Numbered from the stretch's first letter, positions 44,292 to 55,351 are shown. The stretch: 64,000 nucleotides of DNA from Ewingella sp. CoE-038-23 (GCF_040419245.1 NZ_JAZHOH010000001.1:4526001-4590000); one strand, 5' to 3'. Notes: generated by a model from the sequence alone, not told the origin. Numbers and translations: made by a program.

Positions 44292-44915
44292 TCAGTCTGC
44301 CAATAGTTTGGTGATTAATCCGTCATGGCGAAGCTTTTGACGGCTCAGACGCAGACGTTCGGCGCGAATAATGGTTTTTAAATCCGATAAAGCCAGATCA
44401 AAATCATCGTTCACAATTAAATAGTCGTACTCAGCAAAGTGGGTCATCTCCGCGACGGCTTGCGCCATGCGTTTAGCAATGACTTCTTCGCTATCCTGTC
44501 CGCGGCCACGCAGGCGGCGATCCAGTTCGTCTTTCGACGGCGGCAATACAAAAATGCTGCGCGCTTGCGGCATCTTTTTACGAATTTGCTGCGCGCCTTG
44601 CCAGTCGATGTCCAAAAACACGTCAACGCCTGATGCCAGAACTTGCTCAATCGCTTCGCGCGAAGTTCCGTAGTGGTTACCGAAAACTTCAGCGTGTTCG
44701 AGGAAAGCATCTTTAGCGATCATCTCGCAGAATTCTTCTTTCGAGACGAAGAAATAGTGTTCTGCATGTTTCTCTCCCGGGCGAACTGCGCGAGTCGTAT
44801 GGGAAATGGAAACTTGAGTATCGTAAAGAGGCTGAGTTTTCAGCAAAGCCTGAATCAGACTTGATTTACCTGCTCCACTGGGTGCGGAGATAATATATAG
44901 CGTGCCTTGGACCAT
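44292..44915 (-). CDS. gmk: Guanylate kinase
   Basis: 207 residues. P-loop [11 protein letters not shown] at residues 9-19 and GMP-binding [11 protein letters not shown]. Converts GMP to GDP. First gene of the gmk-rpoZ-spoT-trmH-recG operon; a 54-base gap separates it from rpoZ. Confidence 0.97.
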   Translation of the reverse strand: MVQGTLYIISAPSGAGKSSLIQALLKTQPLYDTQVSISHTTRAVRPGEKHAEHYFFVSKEEFCEMIAKDAFLEHAEVFGNHYGTSREAIEQVLASGVDVFLDIDWQGAQQIRKKMPQARSIFVLPPSKDELDRRLRGRGQDSEEVIAKRMAQAVAEMTHFAEYDYLIVNDDFDLALSDLKTIIRAERLRLSRQKLRHDGLITKLLAD

Positions 44916-45048
44916 GATGACGTTTCAACTGAATAGGTTGATAGGAAGTGTGCGAAGAGTGATCTTCCGCACAGTATACACGCTAGCCGCTTCTGGTGCA
45001 GCGTTGAGACGTATTTCATCGCAACATCTGTGGATAAAACAGCGCTAA

Positions 45049-46920
<1,872 letters not shown>

Positions 46921-46937
46921 CAATTGAGTTGGGTTTT

Positions 46938-47555
46938 TCAGTGATCGGAATGCGGATAGTTAAATACCGGCAGCCCCAGACGGAAACGCAGGGCGATCAG
47001 ACGGGCAATAAAGCCAACCAGCAGGGTGATAATTACCACCAAATTGTGTGGCAAAGAGAAGTACTGCAAACCGATGTATATCCAAGCCGACGCGAAGGAA
47101 ATACCGGCATAAATCTCTTTTTGGAAAACCAGCGGGATCTGGTTGCACATCATATCGCGCAGTACGCCGCCGAAGACGCCGGTTATCACCGCACACACCG
47201 AGGCTATGATGGCGCCGTGCCCCATATCCAACGCAACTTGGGTACCTATAATAGAAAAGACCACTAGGCCAAGGGCGTCTAAAACCAAGAACAGTCGGCG
47301 CAGGTGACGCATCAGCGGCGCGAGGAAAGTTGTCAGCAGTGCCGCTGCCGCCACAATCACAATGTACTCAGGATGCTTCACCCAGCCCAGCGGGTAGTGG
47401 CCCAGCAGCATGTCGCGGACCGAACCGCCGCCAATGGCGGTCGCCGCAGCGATGATAATGACGCCAAAGGTATCCATTTTGCGACGTCCGGCCGCTAAGG
47501 CACCTGTCATCGCTTCGGCTGTAATACCAATGATATAAAGAACGGTAAGCAACAT
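46938..47555 (-). CDS. yicG: YicG family membrane protein (UPF0126/TRIC-like)
   Basis: 205 residues, seven predicted membrane segments made of two three-helix repeats. The paired glycine motifs [12 protein letters not shown] and [14 protein letters not shown] define the family. Related proteins are trimeric cation or glycine carriers; the substrate here is unknown. Convergent with ligB, only 17 bases apart. Confidence 0.92.
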   Translation of the reverse strand: MLLTVLYIIGITAEAMTGALAAGRRKMDTFGVIIIAAATAIGGGSVRDMLLGHYPLGWVKHPEYIVIVAAAALLTTFLAPLMRHLRRLFLVLDALGLVVFSIIGTQVALDMGHGAIIASVCAVITGVFGGVLRDMMCNQIPLVFQKEIYAGISFASAWIYIGLQYFSLPHNLVVIITLLVGFIARLIALRFRLGLPVFNYPHSDH

Positions 47556-47836
47556 AGTTTTCGCTGGTCTTAAAAAAGGTGAAGTGTGGGTCGGCGCTCA
47601 GAGTAGAGAGGTTTGATTGTTTGAGCGATTGAGTTTTTCTGACAGATGGCTCATCGGATTATAAAAAATAATCCGTGGGCACAGATAATCCCTTTCTTTA
47701 AAAGGATACACAAAGATTGGTCCATCTTCACATTAGAAATAATAAATCGAAATTTTATCCCGATAGGCTGACCTAATCCCCCTTCAATCAACTTCCATAG
47801 TGCCTTTTGCACTTTACCGGTAGCGCAAAGTCGCTG
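47556..47836. other. yicG-tetR intergenic region
   Basis: The left part of a 369-base non-coding stretch, mostly AT-rich. It holds an 8-base perfect inverted repeat (47655-47675) and a GTGCCTTTTGCAC hairpin near 47804. No coding potential is seen. Confidence 0.6.
47655..47675. promoter_or_regulatory. Operator-like palindrome upstream of yicG
   Basis: CGGATTAT-AAAAA-ATAATCCG, perfect 8-base arms, 100 bases before the yicG start on the other strand. The binding protein is unknown. Confidence 0.45.
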
Positions 47837-47864
47837 TGCAGGTTACGATTATTAAAAATCATCA
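47837..47864. promoter_or_regulatory. Candidate TetR operator, regulator copy
   Basis: TGCAGGTTACGA (47837-47848) is repeated exactly before the neighbouring fabF-like gene. The core reads TTACGA-N10-TCATCA, a degenerate inverted repeat, and lies about 70 bases before the tetR start. Confidence 0.55.
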
Positions 47865-47924
47865 CTCATAACATTGATGTTTGGTGTTGCCTTGAGTTAC
47901 TGACATGCTCGTCTGGAGGAATGC

Positions 47925-48545
47925 ATGAAACCTGAAAATCCAGTTGCGTTAACGCAGCGCGGACCAGCTGAACATGAAAGACGTGAGCAGATAATCAATG
48001 CTGCTTTTGACCATTTTCGTCATTTTGGATATGCCAAAACCTCGGTGGCCGACTTGGCTAAGGCGATTGGTGTCTCAAGTGCCTATATTTACAAGTTTTT
48101 CGAATCAAAACAGGCGATTGGCGAGGCGGTCTGCTCCCAGCGTGTAGGGCAGATTGGGCTGGCATTGCGCGAAATTGCTGACAGCGACCAAACTGCCACT
48201 TTGCGCTTACGCACCATCTTTAAAGCCTTGATGACGAAAAGCCTGGATTTATTCTTTGAAGACAGAAAGTTGCATGACATTGCCGCCGTAGCTGCAGCCC
48301 AGCATTGGAAATCTGCCCTTAACCATCGCGCGGAGCTTTACAGCATTGTTCAGCAAGTGGTAACAGATGGCCGCGAGTCTGGAGAGTTTGAGCGCAAGAC
48401 ACCTTTAGATGAAGTCTGTCTGGCGATAACCAGCGTGATGACGCCTTTCTCCCACCCGTTGATGCTTGAGCAAAAAACGCCTGAACAACTGGAAGAACGC
48501 GTGATAGCTATCACAAGTTTAGTGCTGCGCAGCCTTTCGAATTAA
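47925..48545 (+). CDS. TetR/AcrR-family transcriptional regulator
   Basis: 206 residues. N-terminal TetR helix-turn-helix at about residues 18-65 (EQIINAAFDHFRHFGYAKTSVADLAKAIGVS with the usual AYIYKFFESKQAI recognition region). The rest is helical with no recognisable ligand motif. I do not recognise a named orthologue; E. coli has dinD in the yicG-yicC interval. Strong GGAGG ribosome site. It is followed in the same direction by an orphan fabF-like gene, and both have the same 12-base motif upstream, so autoregulation plus control of the synthase is the simplest model. Confidence 0.85.
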   Translation: MKPENPVALTQRGPAEHERREQIINAAFDHFRHFGYAKTSVADLAKAIGVSSAYIYKFFESKQAIGEAVCSQRVGQIGLALREIADSDQTATLRLRTIFKALMTKSLDLFFEDRKLHDIAAVAAAQHWKSALNHRAELYSIVQQVVTDGRESGEFERKTPLDEVCLAITSVMTPFSHPLMLEQKTPEQLEERVIAITSLVLRSLSN

Positions 48546-48562
48546 GAAAGGATACATAAATT

Positions 48563-48590
48563 TGCAGGTTACGAGTTTACAAAATCGTAA
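48563..48590. promoter_or_regulatory. Candidate TetR operator, fabF copy
   Basis: TGCAGGTTACGA (48563-48574), with TTACGA-N10-TCGTAA forming a perfect 6-base inverted repeat (48569-48590). It is the better version of the motif found upstream of the regulator gene. Confidence 0.6.
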
Positions 48591-48602
48591 TTCATCACAT
48601 AC

Positions 48603-48619
48603 TGTCACTCAAGGTGACA
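48603..48619. promoter_or_regulatory. Second inverted repeat before the fabF-like gene
   Basis: TGTCAC-TCAAG-GTGACA, 13 bases downstream of the shared motif and 77 bases before the start codon. It could be a further operator or a hairpin; no copy is seen before the regulator gene. Confidence 0.45.
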
Positions 48620-48696
48620 ATAATCCCGCCGACGCTGGTTTGCGATAAAAAACCGGCAAGGCAATATGAACTTTAAGAACGAAAGAGGAACGTTTT

Positions 48697-49971
48697 ATGA
48701 CTCATCGTCGAGTGGTTATTACCGGCATGGGGGCTGTGAGTCCTCTTGGCTGCGACATTGAAACCATCTGGAAGCGTTTACTGGCTGGTCAGTCAGGCAT
48801 CCGCGTTTTACCTGATGAAATCGTAGAAACCCTGTCTGTGAAAATTGGCGGTCAGGTCTTAACGAAAGAGCAGGACCCGGAATCAGGCTTTGATCCCGAT
48901 GAATCAGTCTTGCCTAAAGACCAGAAAAAGATGGACCGTTTCATTCTTTTTGCGATGGCCGCAGCAGATAAAGCCATTGCAGACTCCGGCTGGAAAGCAG
49001 AAACCGCAGAGCAGCAAGAGCGCACCGCAACCATTATTGGTTCTGGTATCGGCGGCTTCCCGGCGATTGCTAACGCCGTGCGCGTGAATGACAGCCGTGG
49101 TGCTAAACGCTTGTCGCCTTTCACCATTCCTTCATTCTTGGTGAATCTGGCCTCTGGCCAAGTTTCGATTAAACACCAGTTCAAAGGCCCAATTGGCGCG
49201 CCGGTAACGGCTTGCGCAGCTGGCGTTCAGGCTATCGGCGATGCCGTGCGTCTGATTCGCAACGATGAAGCAGACGTAGCCCTTTGCGGCGGCGCGGAAG
49301 CAGCCATCGATACTGTAAGTCTGGGTGGTTTTGCTGCAGCCAAGGCAATGTCCTCAGGCCACACCGATCACCCTGAAAAAGCCTCTCGCCCGTTTGATAG
49401 CGCGCGTGATGGTTTCGTGATGGGCGAAGGCGCAGGCATGCTGGTGATTGAAGAGCTGGAACATGCGAAAGCCCGTGGTGCAAAAATTTTGGCAGAAATC
49501 GTCGGTTACGGCACCAGCGGCGATGCATACCACATGACATCCGGCGCCGAAGACGGCAACGGTGCTGGCCGCGCAATGAAAATTGCTCTGCGCCAGGCTG
49601 GTTTGCAGCCATCCGACATCCAACACCTGAATGCGCACGCGACGTCGACTCCGGTGGGCGATCTCGGTGAAATTAACGCCATCAAAACCCTGTTCGGCAC
49701 CGACGGCAAGCTGGCGGTAACCTCAACTAAATCTGCAACCGGCCACTTGCTGGGCGCGGCGGGCGGTCTTGAAACCATCTTCACCATTCTGGCTATTCGT
49801 GACCAGATCGTGCCACCAACGCTGAATCTGGACAATAAAGACCCGGCGGCGGAAGGTTTGAATATCGTCGGTAATAAAGCTCTGCCTTACGCGATCAACT
49901 ACGCGCTCTCCAACGGTTTCGGCTTCGGCGGTGTTAACGCCTGCGTGCTGTTAAAACGCTGGGAAGACTAA
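48697..49971 (+). CDS. Orphan beta-ketoacyl-ACP synthase II (FabF-like)
   Basis: 424 residues of the thiolase fold with the complete KAS II catalytic triad: C173 (TACAAG), H314 (NAHATSTP) and H350 (TKSATGHLLGAAG). Compared with E. coli FabF (413 residues) it has a longer segment around residues 45-80 (GFDPDESVLPKDQKKMD). To my memory that region and the PFTIPSFLVNLASGQVSI stretch look more like alphaproteobacterial FabF. It is not in a fab cluster: no acpP, fabD or fabG is nearby. It is expected to elongate acyl-ACP, perhaps a second, regulated copy. Good AGAGGA ribosome site. Confidence 0.88.
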   Translation: MTHRRVVITGMGAVSPLGCDIETIWKRLLAGQSGIRVLPDEIVETLSVKIGGQVLTKEQDPESGFDPDESVLPKDQKKMDRFILFAMAAADKAIADSGWKAETAEQQERTATIIGSGIGGFPAIANAVRVNDSRGAKRLSPFTIPSFLVNLASGQVSIKHQFKGPIGAPVTACAAGVQAIGDAVRLIRNDEADVALCGGAEAAIDTVSLGGFAAAKAMSSGHTDHPEKASRPFDSARDGFVMGEGAGMLVIEELEHAKARGAKILAEIVGYGTSGDAYHMTSGAEDGNGAGRAMKIALRQAGLQPSDIQHLNAHATSTPVGDLGEINAIKTLFGTDGKLAVTSTKSATGHLLGAAGGLETIFTILAIRDQIVPPTLNLDNKDPAAEGLNIVGNKALPYAINYALSNGFGFGGVNACVLLKRWED

Positions 49972-50004
49972 GCAAAACTGAGCTTTACACATGAAGCAGA
50001 TATG

Positions 50005-50030
50005 AAAAAGCCCGCGAAAGCGGGCTTTTT
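50005..50030. terminator. fabF-like / yicC bidirectional terminator
   Basis: AAAAAGCCCGC, GAAA loop, GCGGGCTTTTT: an 11-base perfect stem flanked by A- and T-runs so that it works for both convergent genes. Confidence 0.92.
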
Positions 50031-50043
50031 GTTGGGGGCGAAA

Positions 50044-50907
50044 TCACTCAATATTCTGAATCTGCTCGCGCATCTGCTCGATCAGCACTTTCAGCTCGAT
50101 GGCTGAGGTGGTGACGTCAGAATTGATGGATTTGGAAGCCAGCGTGTTTGATTCGCGGTTGAACTCTTGCATCATGAAGTCCAGACGGCGGCCGACGGCT
50201 TCTTCCTTTTTGAGGATTTTATGCGTTTCTTTTACATGCGCATCAAGGCGGTCCAGCTCTTCTGCCACGTCTACGCGCTGAGCCATTAACACCAGCTCCT
50301 GCTCCAGACGGGTGTTTTCCAGCTGAACTTGCGCATCTTCCAGTTTACTGACCAGACGCTCGCGCTGCCATTGCAGCACGTTTGGCATCTGGGCGCGCAC
50401 TTTGACCACTTCAGCACTGACGCCGTCGAGGCGCGTTTCAATCAGCGTCTTCAGGGCGGCGCCTTCGCTTTCGCGGGCGGTGATGAAATCGTCGATGGCG
50501 GTTTCCAGCGCAACCAGCAGTTCATTGCTGATCGCATCTAAATCTTGCTCTTCGGCCAGCATCACGCCTGGCCAGCGCAGAACTTCTAGCGGATTGATTT
50601 CGCCTTCGTCGCTCTGCATTTTTACCCATTGGGCGGCGGCAACCAGCTGTTTAGCCAGTTTTTCATTCAGTTGCAGGGTGCTTTGTGCGCTTGGGTCGAG
50701 ATCAAAACGCAGGTTACATTCGACTTTCCCACGGGTCAGGCGGGAGCGAAGACGCTCGCGGATCACCGGCTCGAGGCTGCGGAACTGCTCTGGCAGACGG
50801 ATGTAGGTTTCGAGATAACGTTGGTTCACCGAGCGGAGTTCCCACGCTGCGCTGCCCCAGTCGCCCTTGATTTCACGTCGGGCATAAGCGGTCATACTAC
50901 GGATCAT
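50044..50907 (-). CDS. yicC: Endoribonuclease YicC
   Basis: 287 residues, beginning MIRSMTAYARRE, the family's characteristic start, and ending in the conserved EFNRESNTLASKSINSDVTTSAIELKVLIEQMREQIQNIE domain. E. coli YicC was recently shown to act as an RNase that helps degrade the small RNA RyhB. Divergent from rph, as in most enterobacteria. Confidence 0.94.
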   Translation of the reverse strand: MIRSMTAYARREIKGDWGSAAWELRSVNQRYLETYIRLPEQFRSLEPVIRERLRSRLTRGKVECNLRFDLDPSAQSTLQLNEKLAKQLVAAAQWVKMQSDEGEINPLEVLRWPGVMLAEEQDLDAISNELLVALETAIDDFITARESEGAALKTLIETRLDGVSAEVVKVRAQMPNVLQWQRERLVSKLEDAQVQLENTRLEQELVLMAQRVDVAEELDRLDAHVKETHKILKKEEAVGRRLDFMMQEFNRESNTLASKSINSDVTTSAIELKVLIEQMREQIQNIE

Positions 50908-51068
50908 GTCTGCGTACCTGTTGATGTAAAGATGGAGCGATTATAGCTTCCGTGGGCGGGTCATGATAGGCATTCCCTGAAACCCGCGCGCATATTCAGG
51001 CTCTTTATACAGATATTATCGGGCGATTTACTCACTCGCCCGCCAGATGCAACGCGAGTGAATTTCTG

Positions 51069-51074
51069 TATAAT
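51069..51074 (+). promoter_or_regulatory. rph-pyrE -10 element (predicted)
   Basis: Perfect TATAAT, 39 bases before the rph start. The -35 region is weak. Confidence 0.55.
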
Positions 51075-51112
51075 GCGCAGCCAAACACGATTCGCGACCC
51101 GGAGATCAACCC

Positions 51113-51829
51113 ATGCGTCCAGCAGGCCGAAATGCACAACAGGTGCGCCCCCTGACACTGACCCGTAACTATACCAAACATGCTGAAGGTTCAGTTTTAG
51201 TGGAATTTGGTGATACCAAAGTGCTTTGTACCGCCACGGTTGAAGAAGGTGTTCCGCGCTTTCTTAAAGGCCAAGGGCAGGGTTGGATCACTGCCGAATA
51301 CGGCATGTTGCCGCGCTCTACCCACACGCGTAACTTCCGTGAAGCTGCTAAAGGCAAGCAGGGCGGGCGTACGCTTGAGATCCAACGCCTGATTGCTCGC
51401 TCGCTGCGCGCCGCCGTAGATTTGAAAAAGCTCGGCGAATTCACCATCACGCTCGACTGCGACGTTTTGCAAGCTGACGGCGGCACCCGTACTGCTTCTA
51501 TTAGCGGCGCCTGCGTGGCGCTGGCCGACGCGCTGAATGCGCTGGTTGCCGCTGGCAAGCTGAAAGCCAACCCAATGAAAGGTCTGGTGGCGGCAGTGTC
51601 AGTGGGTATCGTTAAGGGTGAAGCGCTGTGCGACCTCGAGTATGTAGAGGACTCTGCGGCTGAAACGGATATGAACGTAGTAATGATGGAAGATGGCCGC
51701 ATGATTGAGGTGCAGGGCACCGCAGAAGGTGAGCCGTTCAGCCATGAAGAGCTACTGAGCTTGTTGACCCTCGCACGAGAGGGAATCGACACTATCTTCC
51801 AGGCGCAGAAAGCGGCGCTAGCGGAATAA
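51113..51829 (+). CDS. rph: Ribonuclease PH
   Basis: 238 residues, full length. Trims tRNA 3' ends by phosphorolysis. The phosphate-binding [15 protein letters not shown] segment (around residues 124-138) and the C-terminal helices are complete. The common E. coli K-12 laboratory strain has a frameshift here that starves pyrE; this copy is intact, so rph-pyrE coupling should be normal. Confidence 0.97.
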   Translation: MRPAGRNAQQVRPLTLTRNYTKHAEGSVLVEFGDTKVLCTATVEEGVPRFLKGQGQGWITAEYGMLPRSTHTRNFREAAKGKQGGRTLEIQRLIARSLRAAVDLKKLGEFTITLDCDVLQADGGTRTASISGACVALADALNALVAAGKLKANPMKGLVAAVSVGIVKGEALCDLEYVEDSAAETDMNVVMMEDGRMIEVQGTAEGEPFSHEELLSLLTLAREGIDTIFQAQKAALAE

Positions 51830-51836
51830 TTTTTAA

Positions 51837-51861
51837 GGCGACTGAGAAGTCGCCTTTTTTA
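51837..51861 (+). terminator. pyrE attenuator
   Basis: GGCGACT, GAGAA-type loop, AGTCGCC and six T, starting 8 bases after the rph stop codon. In E. coli, translation close behind the polymerase through rph prevents this terminator from forming when UTP is low. Spacing and structure fit the same mechanism. Confidence 0.88.
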
Positions 51862-51911
51862 TGGCCTAAAGGCCGACGACCGACTGAGAACAGAGTAGAC
51901 AGGAGACCCCC

Positions 51912-52553
51912 ATGAAAGCTTATCAGCGCCAGTTTATTGAATTTGCATTAAACAAACAGGTTTTGAAGTTTGGTGAATTCACCTTGAAATCAGGCCGAAT
52001 CAGCCCGTACTTCTTTAATGCCGGTTTATTTAATACTGGGCGCGATTTGGCGTTGCTGGGCCGTTTTTATGCCGAAGCCTTAATGGATTCTAAAATCGAT
52101 TTCGACTTAGTATTTGGCCCAGCCTACAAGGGTATCCCGATTGCGACCACCACCGCCGTGGCGCTGGCCGAGCATCACGACCGAGACGTGCCTTACTGCT
52201 TTAACCGTAAAGAAGCCAAAGATCACGGCGAAGGCGGTTTGCTAGTGGGAAGCCCGTTGCAGGGCCGAATCATGCTAGTAGATGATGTGATCACCGCCGG
52301 AACGGCGATCCGTGAATCCATGGAGATTATCGCGGCGCATCAGGCCACTCTCGCGGGCGTGCTGATTTCTCTCGACCGCCAAGAGCGCGGCCGTGCCGAT
52401 ATTTCTGCGATTCAGGAAGTCGAGCGCGACTATCATTGTAAGGTGATTTCGATTATCACTCTGCAAGACCTGATTGCTTATCTGGAAGAGAAAACGGAGA
52501 TGGCCGACCATCTGGCCGCCGTGCGTGCTTACCAGCAGAAGTACGGGGTCTAA
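51912..52553 (+). CDS. pyrE: Orotate phosphoribosyltransferase
   Basis: 213 residues, equal to E. coli. The PRPP-binding motif [12 protein letters not shown] (about residues 119-130) and the flexible catalytic loop around [13 protein letters not shown] are present. Makes OMP from orotate and PRPP. Expressed with rph through the attenuator at 51837. Confidence 0.97.
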   Translation: MKAYQRQFIEFALNKQVLKFGEFTLKSGRISPYFFNAGLFNTGRDLALLGRFYAEALMDSKIDFDLVFGPAYKGIPIATTTAVALAEHHDRDVPYCFNRKEAKDHGEGGLLVGSPLQGRIMLVDDVITAGTAIRESMEIIAAHQATLAGVLISLDRQERGRADISAIQEVERDYHCKVISIITLQDLIAYLEEKTEMADHLAAVRAYQQKYGV

Positions 52554-52588
52554 ACTCTATTAAGTATCGCCACTGAAAGGGAATCAGT

Positions 52589-54802
52589 ATGGATTTGTCG
52601 TCGCATAAGCATGGTGCAATGCCCAGTGGGGCGGCAGAAAACCTGTGCCGTTCCCTTTCAGCTCTTCGCAATAACCCCTTGTCTGAGGGAAATCGCCTCA
52701 GCCCGGCGGCCTATCAAAAAATTCTGCATTACTGCGGTGTGCGGCCCGATCTTGCGGGCTGGCGCAGATTCCTCCTGCTTTGCCTCTCTCTGCTGGGCTT
52801 TTTAGCCTTGGCCTGCGGCGTGGTGTTTTTCATTGCGTGGAACTGGGCATTGATGCCCAAGATGGCCAAGTTCGCCGTGGTGGAATTGTGGATAGTCGCG
52901 CTGGCCGTGGTGGTCTGGTGGCGCTGGTATGACAGCGTTGCGCAATCCGCCCTGTTGGCGCTAGGGCTGAGTTTTGGCGGCCTATTTGCCTTGTATGGGC
53001 AGGTCTATCAAACCGGAGCCGATAGCTGGGAGCTGTTCCGCGCGTGGGCCATCGTGCTGTTGCCGCTGGCGTTAATTGCCCGCCGGAACGGCCTGTGGTT
53101 CTGCTTCTGGGTGGTTGCTAATCTGGCTTTCCAACTCTATTACGTGGGCCGAAGTTCAGCTTTCTTTAGCGATATACCTTTCGCTAATCTCGGCTGGTTC
53201 AGCGACTCCACTCTCTATATCTACATTGCGATCCAGGCGTGCTGCCTGATTCTGCGTGAGGCTCTGGCGGAATATGCGCAAAAACGCCGCCCCGATAGCT
53301 GGCTGACCAGCCGCTGGTTGCCGCGTTTGATGGCAGCATACCTATTGCTGACCCTGACGCCGCTGGCCGCCGAGGCCATCGTCGCCGCGGACTACAGCAC
53401 TAAATTAGGTTTACTGCTGTGGGCGATGACGATTCTGGTGGGCTATTTCTACTACCGCCACCGTCGCCCGGATTTATGCATGCTGACGCTGGGCGTAATT
53501 AGCGTGGTGTTCATCGGCTGCATACTTATCATGCAGCTTTTCGACCGTCTCTGGGATCTTGGCAGCCTGTTTTTCGCCTGCTGCTTAATGATGTTATGGC
53601 TGATGGCCGGGGGCGCGGTGCTGCTTCACTGGCGGAAACAGCTTTATCAAAGGCAGGCGAAGGATAGTAAGCCTGATGCCCTGAGCGGCCTGCTGCACGA
53701 GCTGACTGAGCGGCAGTTATTGAGTGAAGAGCAGAGTGCCGAGCTGAAGAATTTCGACCACGCCTCGCACCTGCCTTGGTATCTGCGCGCGGTGCTGGCT
53801 CTGGGGGGCTGGGCCGCCGCGCTGATTATTTTGGCCCTGCTGGCATTGTTGCTGTACGCCACTGACCTGCTCGATTCGATGAATGGCATCACGCTGCTGG
53901 TGCCTTCCTTGATTATTGCCGCGCTGGCGGCCGGGCTGCTTCGCGCCAAGGGGATTGGTCAACAGCATATCGGCCTCGCGTGGGCCATCGCCGCAACCTA
54001 TGGCCTATGTTTTAGCCTTTACCTATTTATCGATCCCGACTGGAACAGCCACTTTATTATTGATTCGCTGTGGTTTCTGCCGGTGCTGGCGGCGATGGCG
54101 ATTTTCATGCCGAACCGCGCCTACCGTTTTATGGCGGTGACGGCGTTCTTATTTATTCTGGTGTTCTCGCTCGGCTACCTGATGAGCTTACAGGTTCATC
54201 CCGCTGTTGCGACAGCAGCCACGTCGCTAGTGGTGGCAATGATTGTGGCGGCGTGGATTGGCGTCATTGCCCGGCAAGACCAGCCGCAAACTAAGGCCCG
54301 CAGCGAGCTGACCCTCAGCCTGCTGCATGGCATTCCGGCGGCTTTGATGCTGCTATGCCTCGCTGGCGTGCATTCCGACCTGCTCGACGATTTATTCTGG
54401 AATAGCTCCGCGCCGATATTTTTGCCCATGAGTTTGGGCGCGGGCATTGCGGCAGGCCTTATTCTGGCAGGAGTATGTCAGGCGGTGGTGTTCCGCTCGC
54501 CAATGACGGCGGTTTACCTGCCCGCCGCCTGCGTTTGTGCTGGCGTGGCGCTGTTCTCGCCGGGCATGGGCTTTGGACTATTGCTGCTGCTGGCCGCGCG
54601 CCGTCAGGGCAGCAAAGAGTGGCTGGCGATGGCTGGCGCATTCCTGCTGATCTATCTCACCTATTGGTACTACTTCCTCGGCATCAGCCTGCTGCATAAA
54701 TCACTGCTGTTATTGATGACCGGGTTGGTCTTGCTGGGGCTGGCTCTGGCGGCGAAGAAGTTACTGCCAGCAAAAGGCGAGGGGGCAGTTTATGAAAACT
54801 AA
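52589..54802 (+). CDS. DUF2157/DUF4401 membrane protein
   Basis: 737 residues with roughly 18-20 hydrophobic segments. A short soluble N-terminus (about 1-60) is followed by two membrane halves (about 65-360 and 400-725) joined by a charged cytoplasmic linker rich in Lys, Glu and Gln (360-400). The halves match my memory of DUF2157 and DUF4401, often fused and always next to a GDYXXLXY protein. No transport or enzyme motif is recognised; the function is unknown. The gene overlaps the next one by 11 bases and lies 35 bases after pyrE, so it may share pyrE transcription. E. coli has nothing in this interval. Confidence 0.82.
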   Translation: MDLSSHKHGAMPSGAAENLCRSLSALRNNPLSEGNRLSPAAYQKILHYCGVRPDLAGWRRFLLLCLSLLGFLALACGVVFFIAWNWALMPKMAKFAVVELWIVALAVVVWWRWYDSVAQSALLALGLSFGGLFALYGQVYQTGADSWELFRAWAIVLLPLALIARRNGLWFCFWVVANLAFQLYYVGRSSAFFSDIPFANLGWFSDSTLYIYIAIQACCLILREALAEYAQKRRPDSWLTSRWLPRLMAAYLLLTLTPLAAEAIVAADYSTKLGLLLWAMTILVGYFYYRHRRPDLCMLTLGVISVVFIGCILIMQLFDRLWDLGSLFFACCLMMLWLMAGGAVLLHWRKQLYQRQAKDSKPDALSGLLHELTERQLLSEEQSAELKNFDHASHLPWYLRAVLALGGWAAALIILALLALLLYATDLLDSMNGITLLVPSLIIAALAAGLLRAKGIGQQHIGLAWAIAATYGLCFSLYLFIDPDWNSHFIIDSLWFLPVLAAMAIFMPNRAYRFMAVTAFLFILVFSLGYLMSLQVHPAVATAATSLVVAMIVAAWIGVIARQDQPQTKARSELTLSLLHGIPAALMLLCLAGVHSDLLDDLFWNSSAPIFLPMSLGAGIAAGLILAGVCQAVVFRSPMTAVYLPAACVCAGVALFSPGMGFGLLLLLAARRQGSKEWLAMAGAFLLIYLTYWYYFLGISLLHKSLLLLMTGLVLLGLALAAKKLLPAKGEGAVYEN

Positions 54803-55325
54803 ATCAGGGCTGAAATGGCTGGCGGGAGCTGTCGTGCTGCTGGTGCTCGCGGCGGCTAACCTCTCTATTTATCACAAGGAGCAACTGCTCAAGCACGGCG
54901 CGGTGGTTATTCTCGAGCTGGCGCCGGTTGACCCTCGCTCGCTGATGCAGGGGGATTACATGGCGCTAAACTATGCGCTGGTTCAACCCTTGCAGCAGGG
55001 ACTGTATGAGCAGGGTGAAACCTGCCGCACCACCGGCGGACAGTGCCTCCCCTCTAATGGCAAATTGGTTGTCACCCTGGATGAGCAGCGGCGAGCGGTG
55101 AGCGCGGTGATGGACCAAGGGCAGCCTTTGCATAAGCAGGAGAGGCTGCTGCAATATCATCTGTCTGGAGCCCGTTTGAATATCGGTACGCCGAGTTACT
55201 TCTTTCAGGAAGGTCATGCCGAGCGTTTTGAAAAGGCGCGCTATGGCGAGTTTCGGGTGGCTGATGACGGCACGGCGCTGCTGACCTATATGCTCGATGA
55301 AAAGGGCGCGCGCATCCTTCCTTGA
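54792..55325 (+). CDS. GDYXXLXY-domain protein
   Basis: 177 residues. One N-terminal membrane helix or uncleaved signal (about residues 9-26), then a periplasmic domain with the defining motif GDYMALNY at about residues 54-61, preceded by VDPRSLMQ. A Cys pair (residues 78 and 84) could form a disulfide. This family nearly always follows a DUF4401/DUF2157 gene, and the 11-base overlap argues for coupled translation and a joint complex. The role is unknown. Confidence 0.83.
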   Translation: MKTKSGLKWLAGAVVLLVLAAANLSIYHKEQLLKHGAVVILELAPVDPRSLMQGDYMALNYALVQPLQQGLYEQGETCRTTGGQCLPSNGKLVVTLDEQRRAVSAVMDQGQPLHKQERLLQYHLSGARLNIGTPSYFFQEGHAERFEKARYGEFRVADDGTALLTYMLDEKGARILP

Positions 55326-55351
55326 GCTTTCTCATTGAATTCTCAACAATA

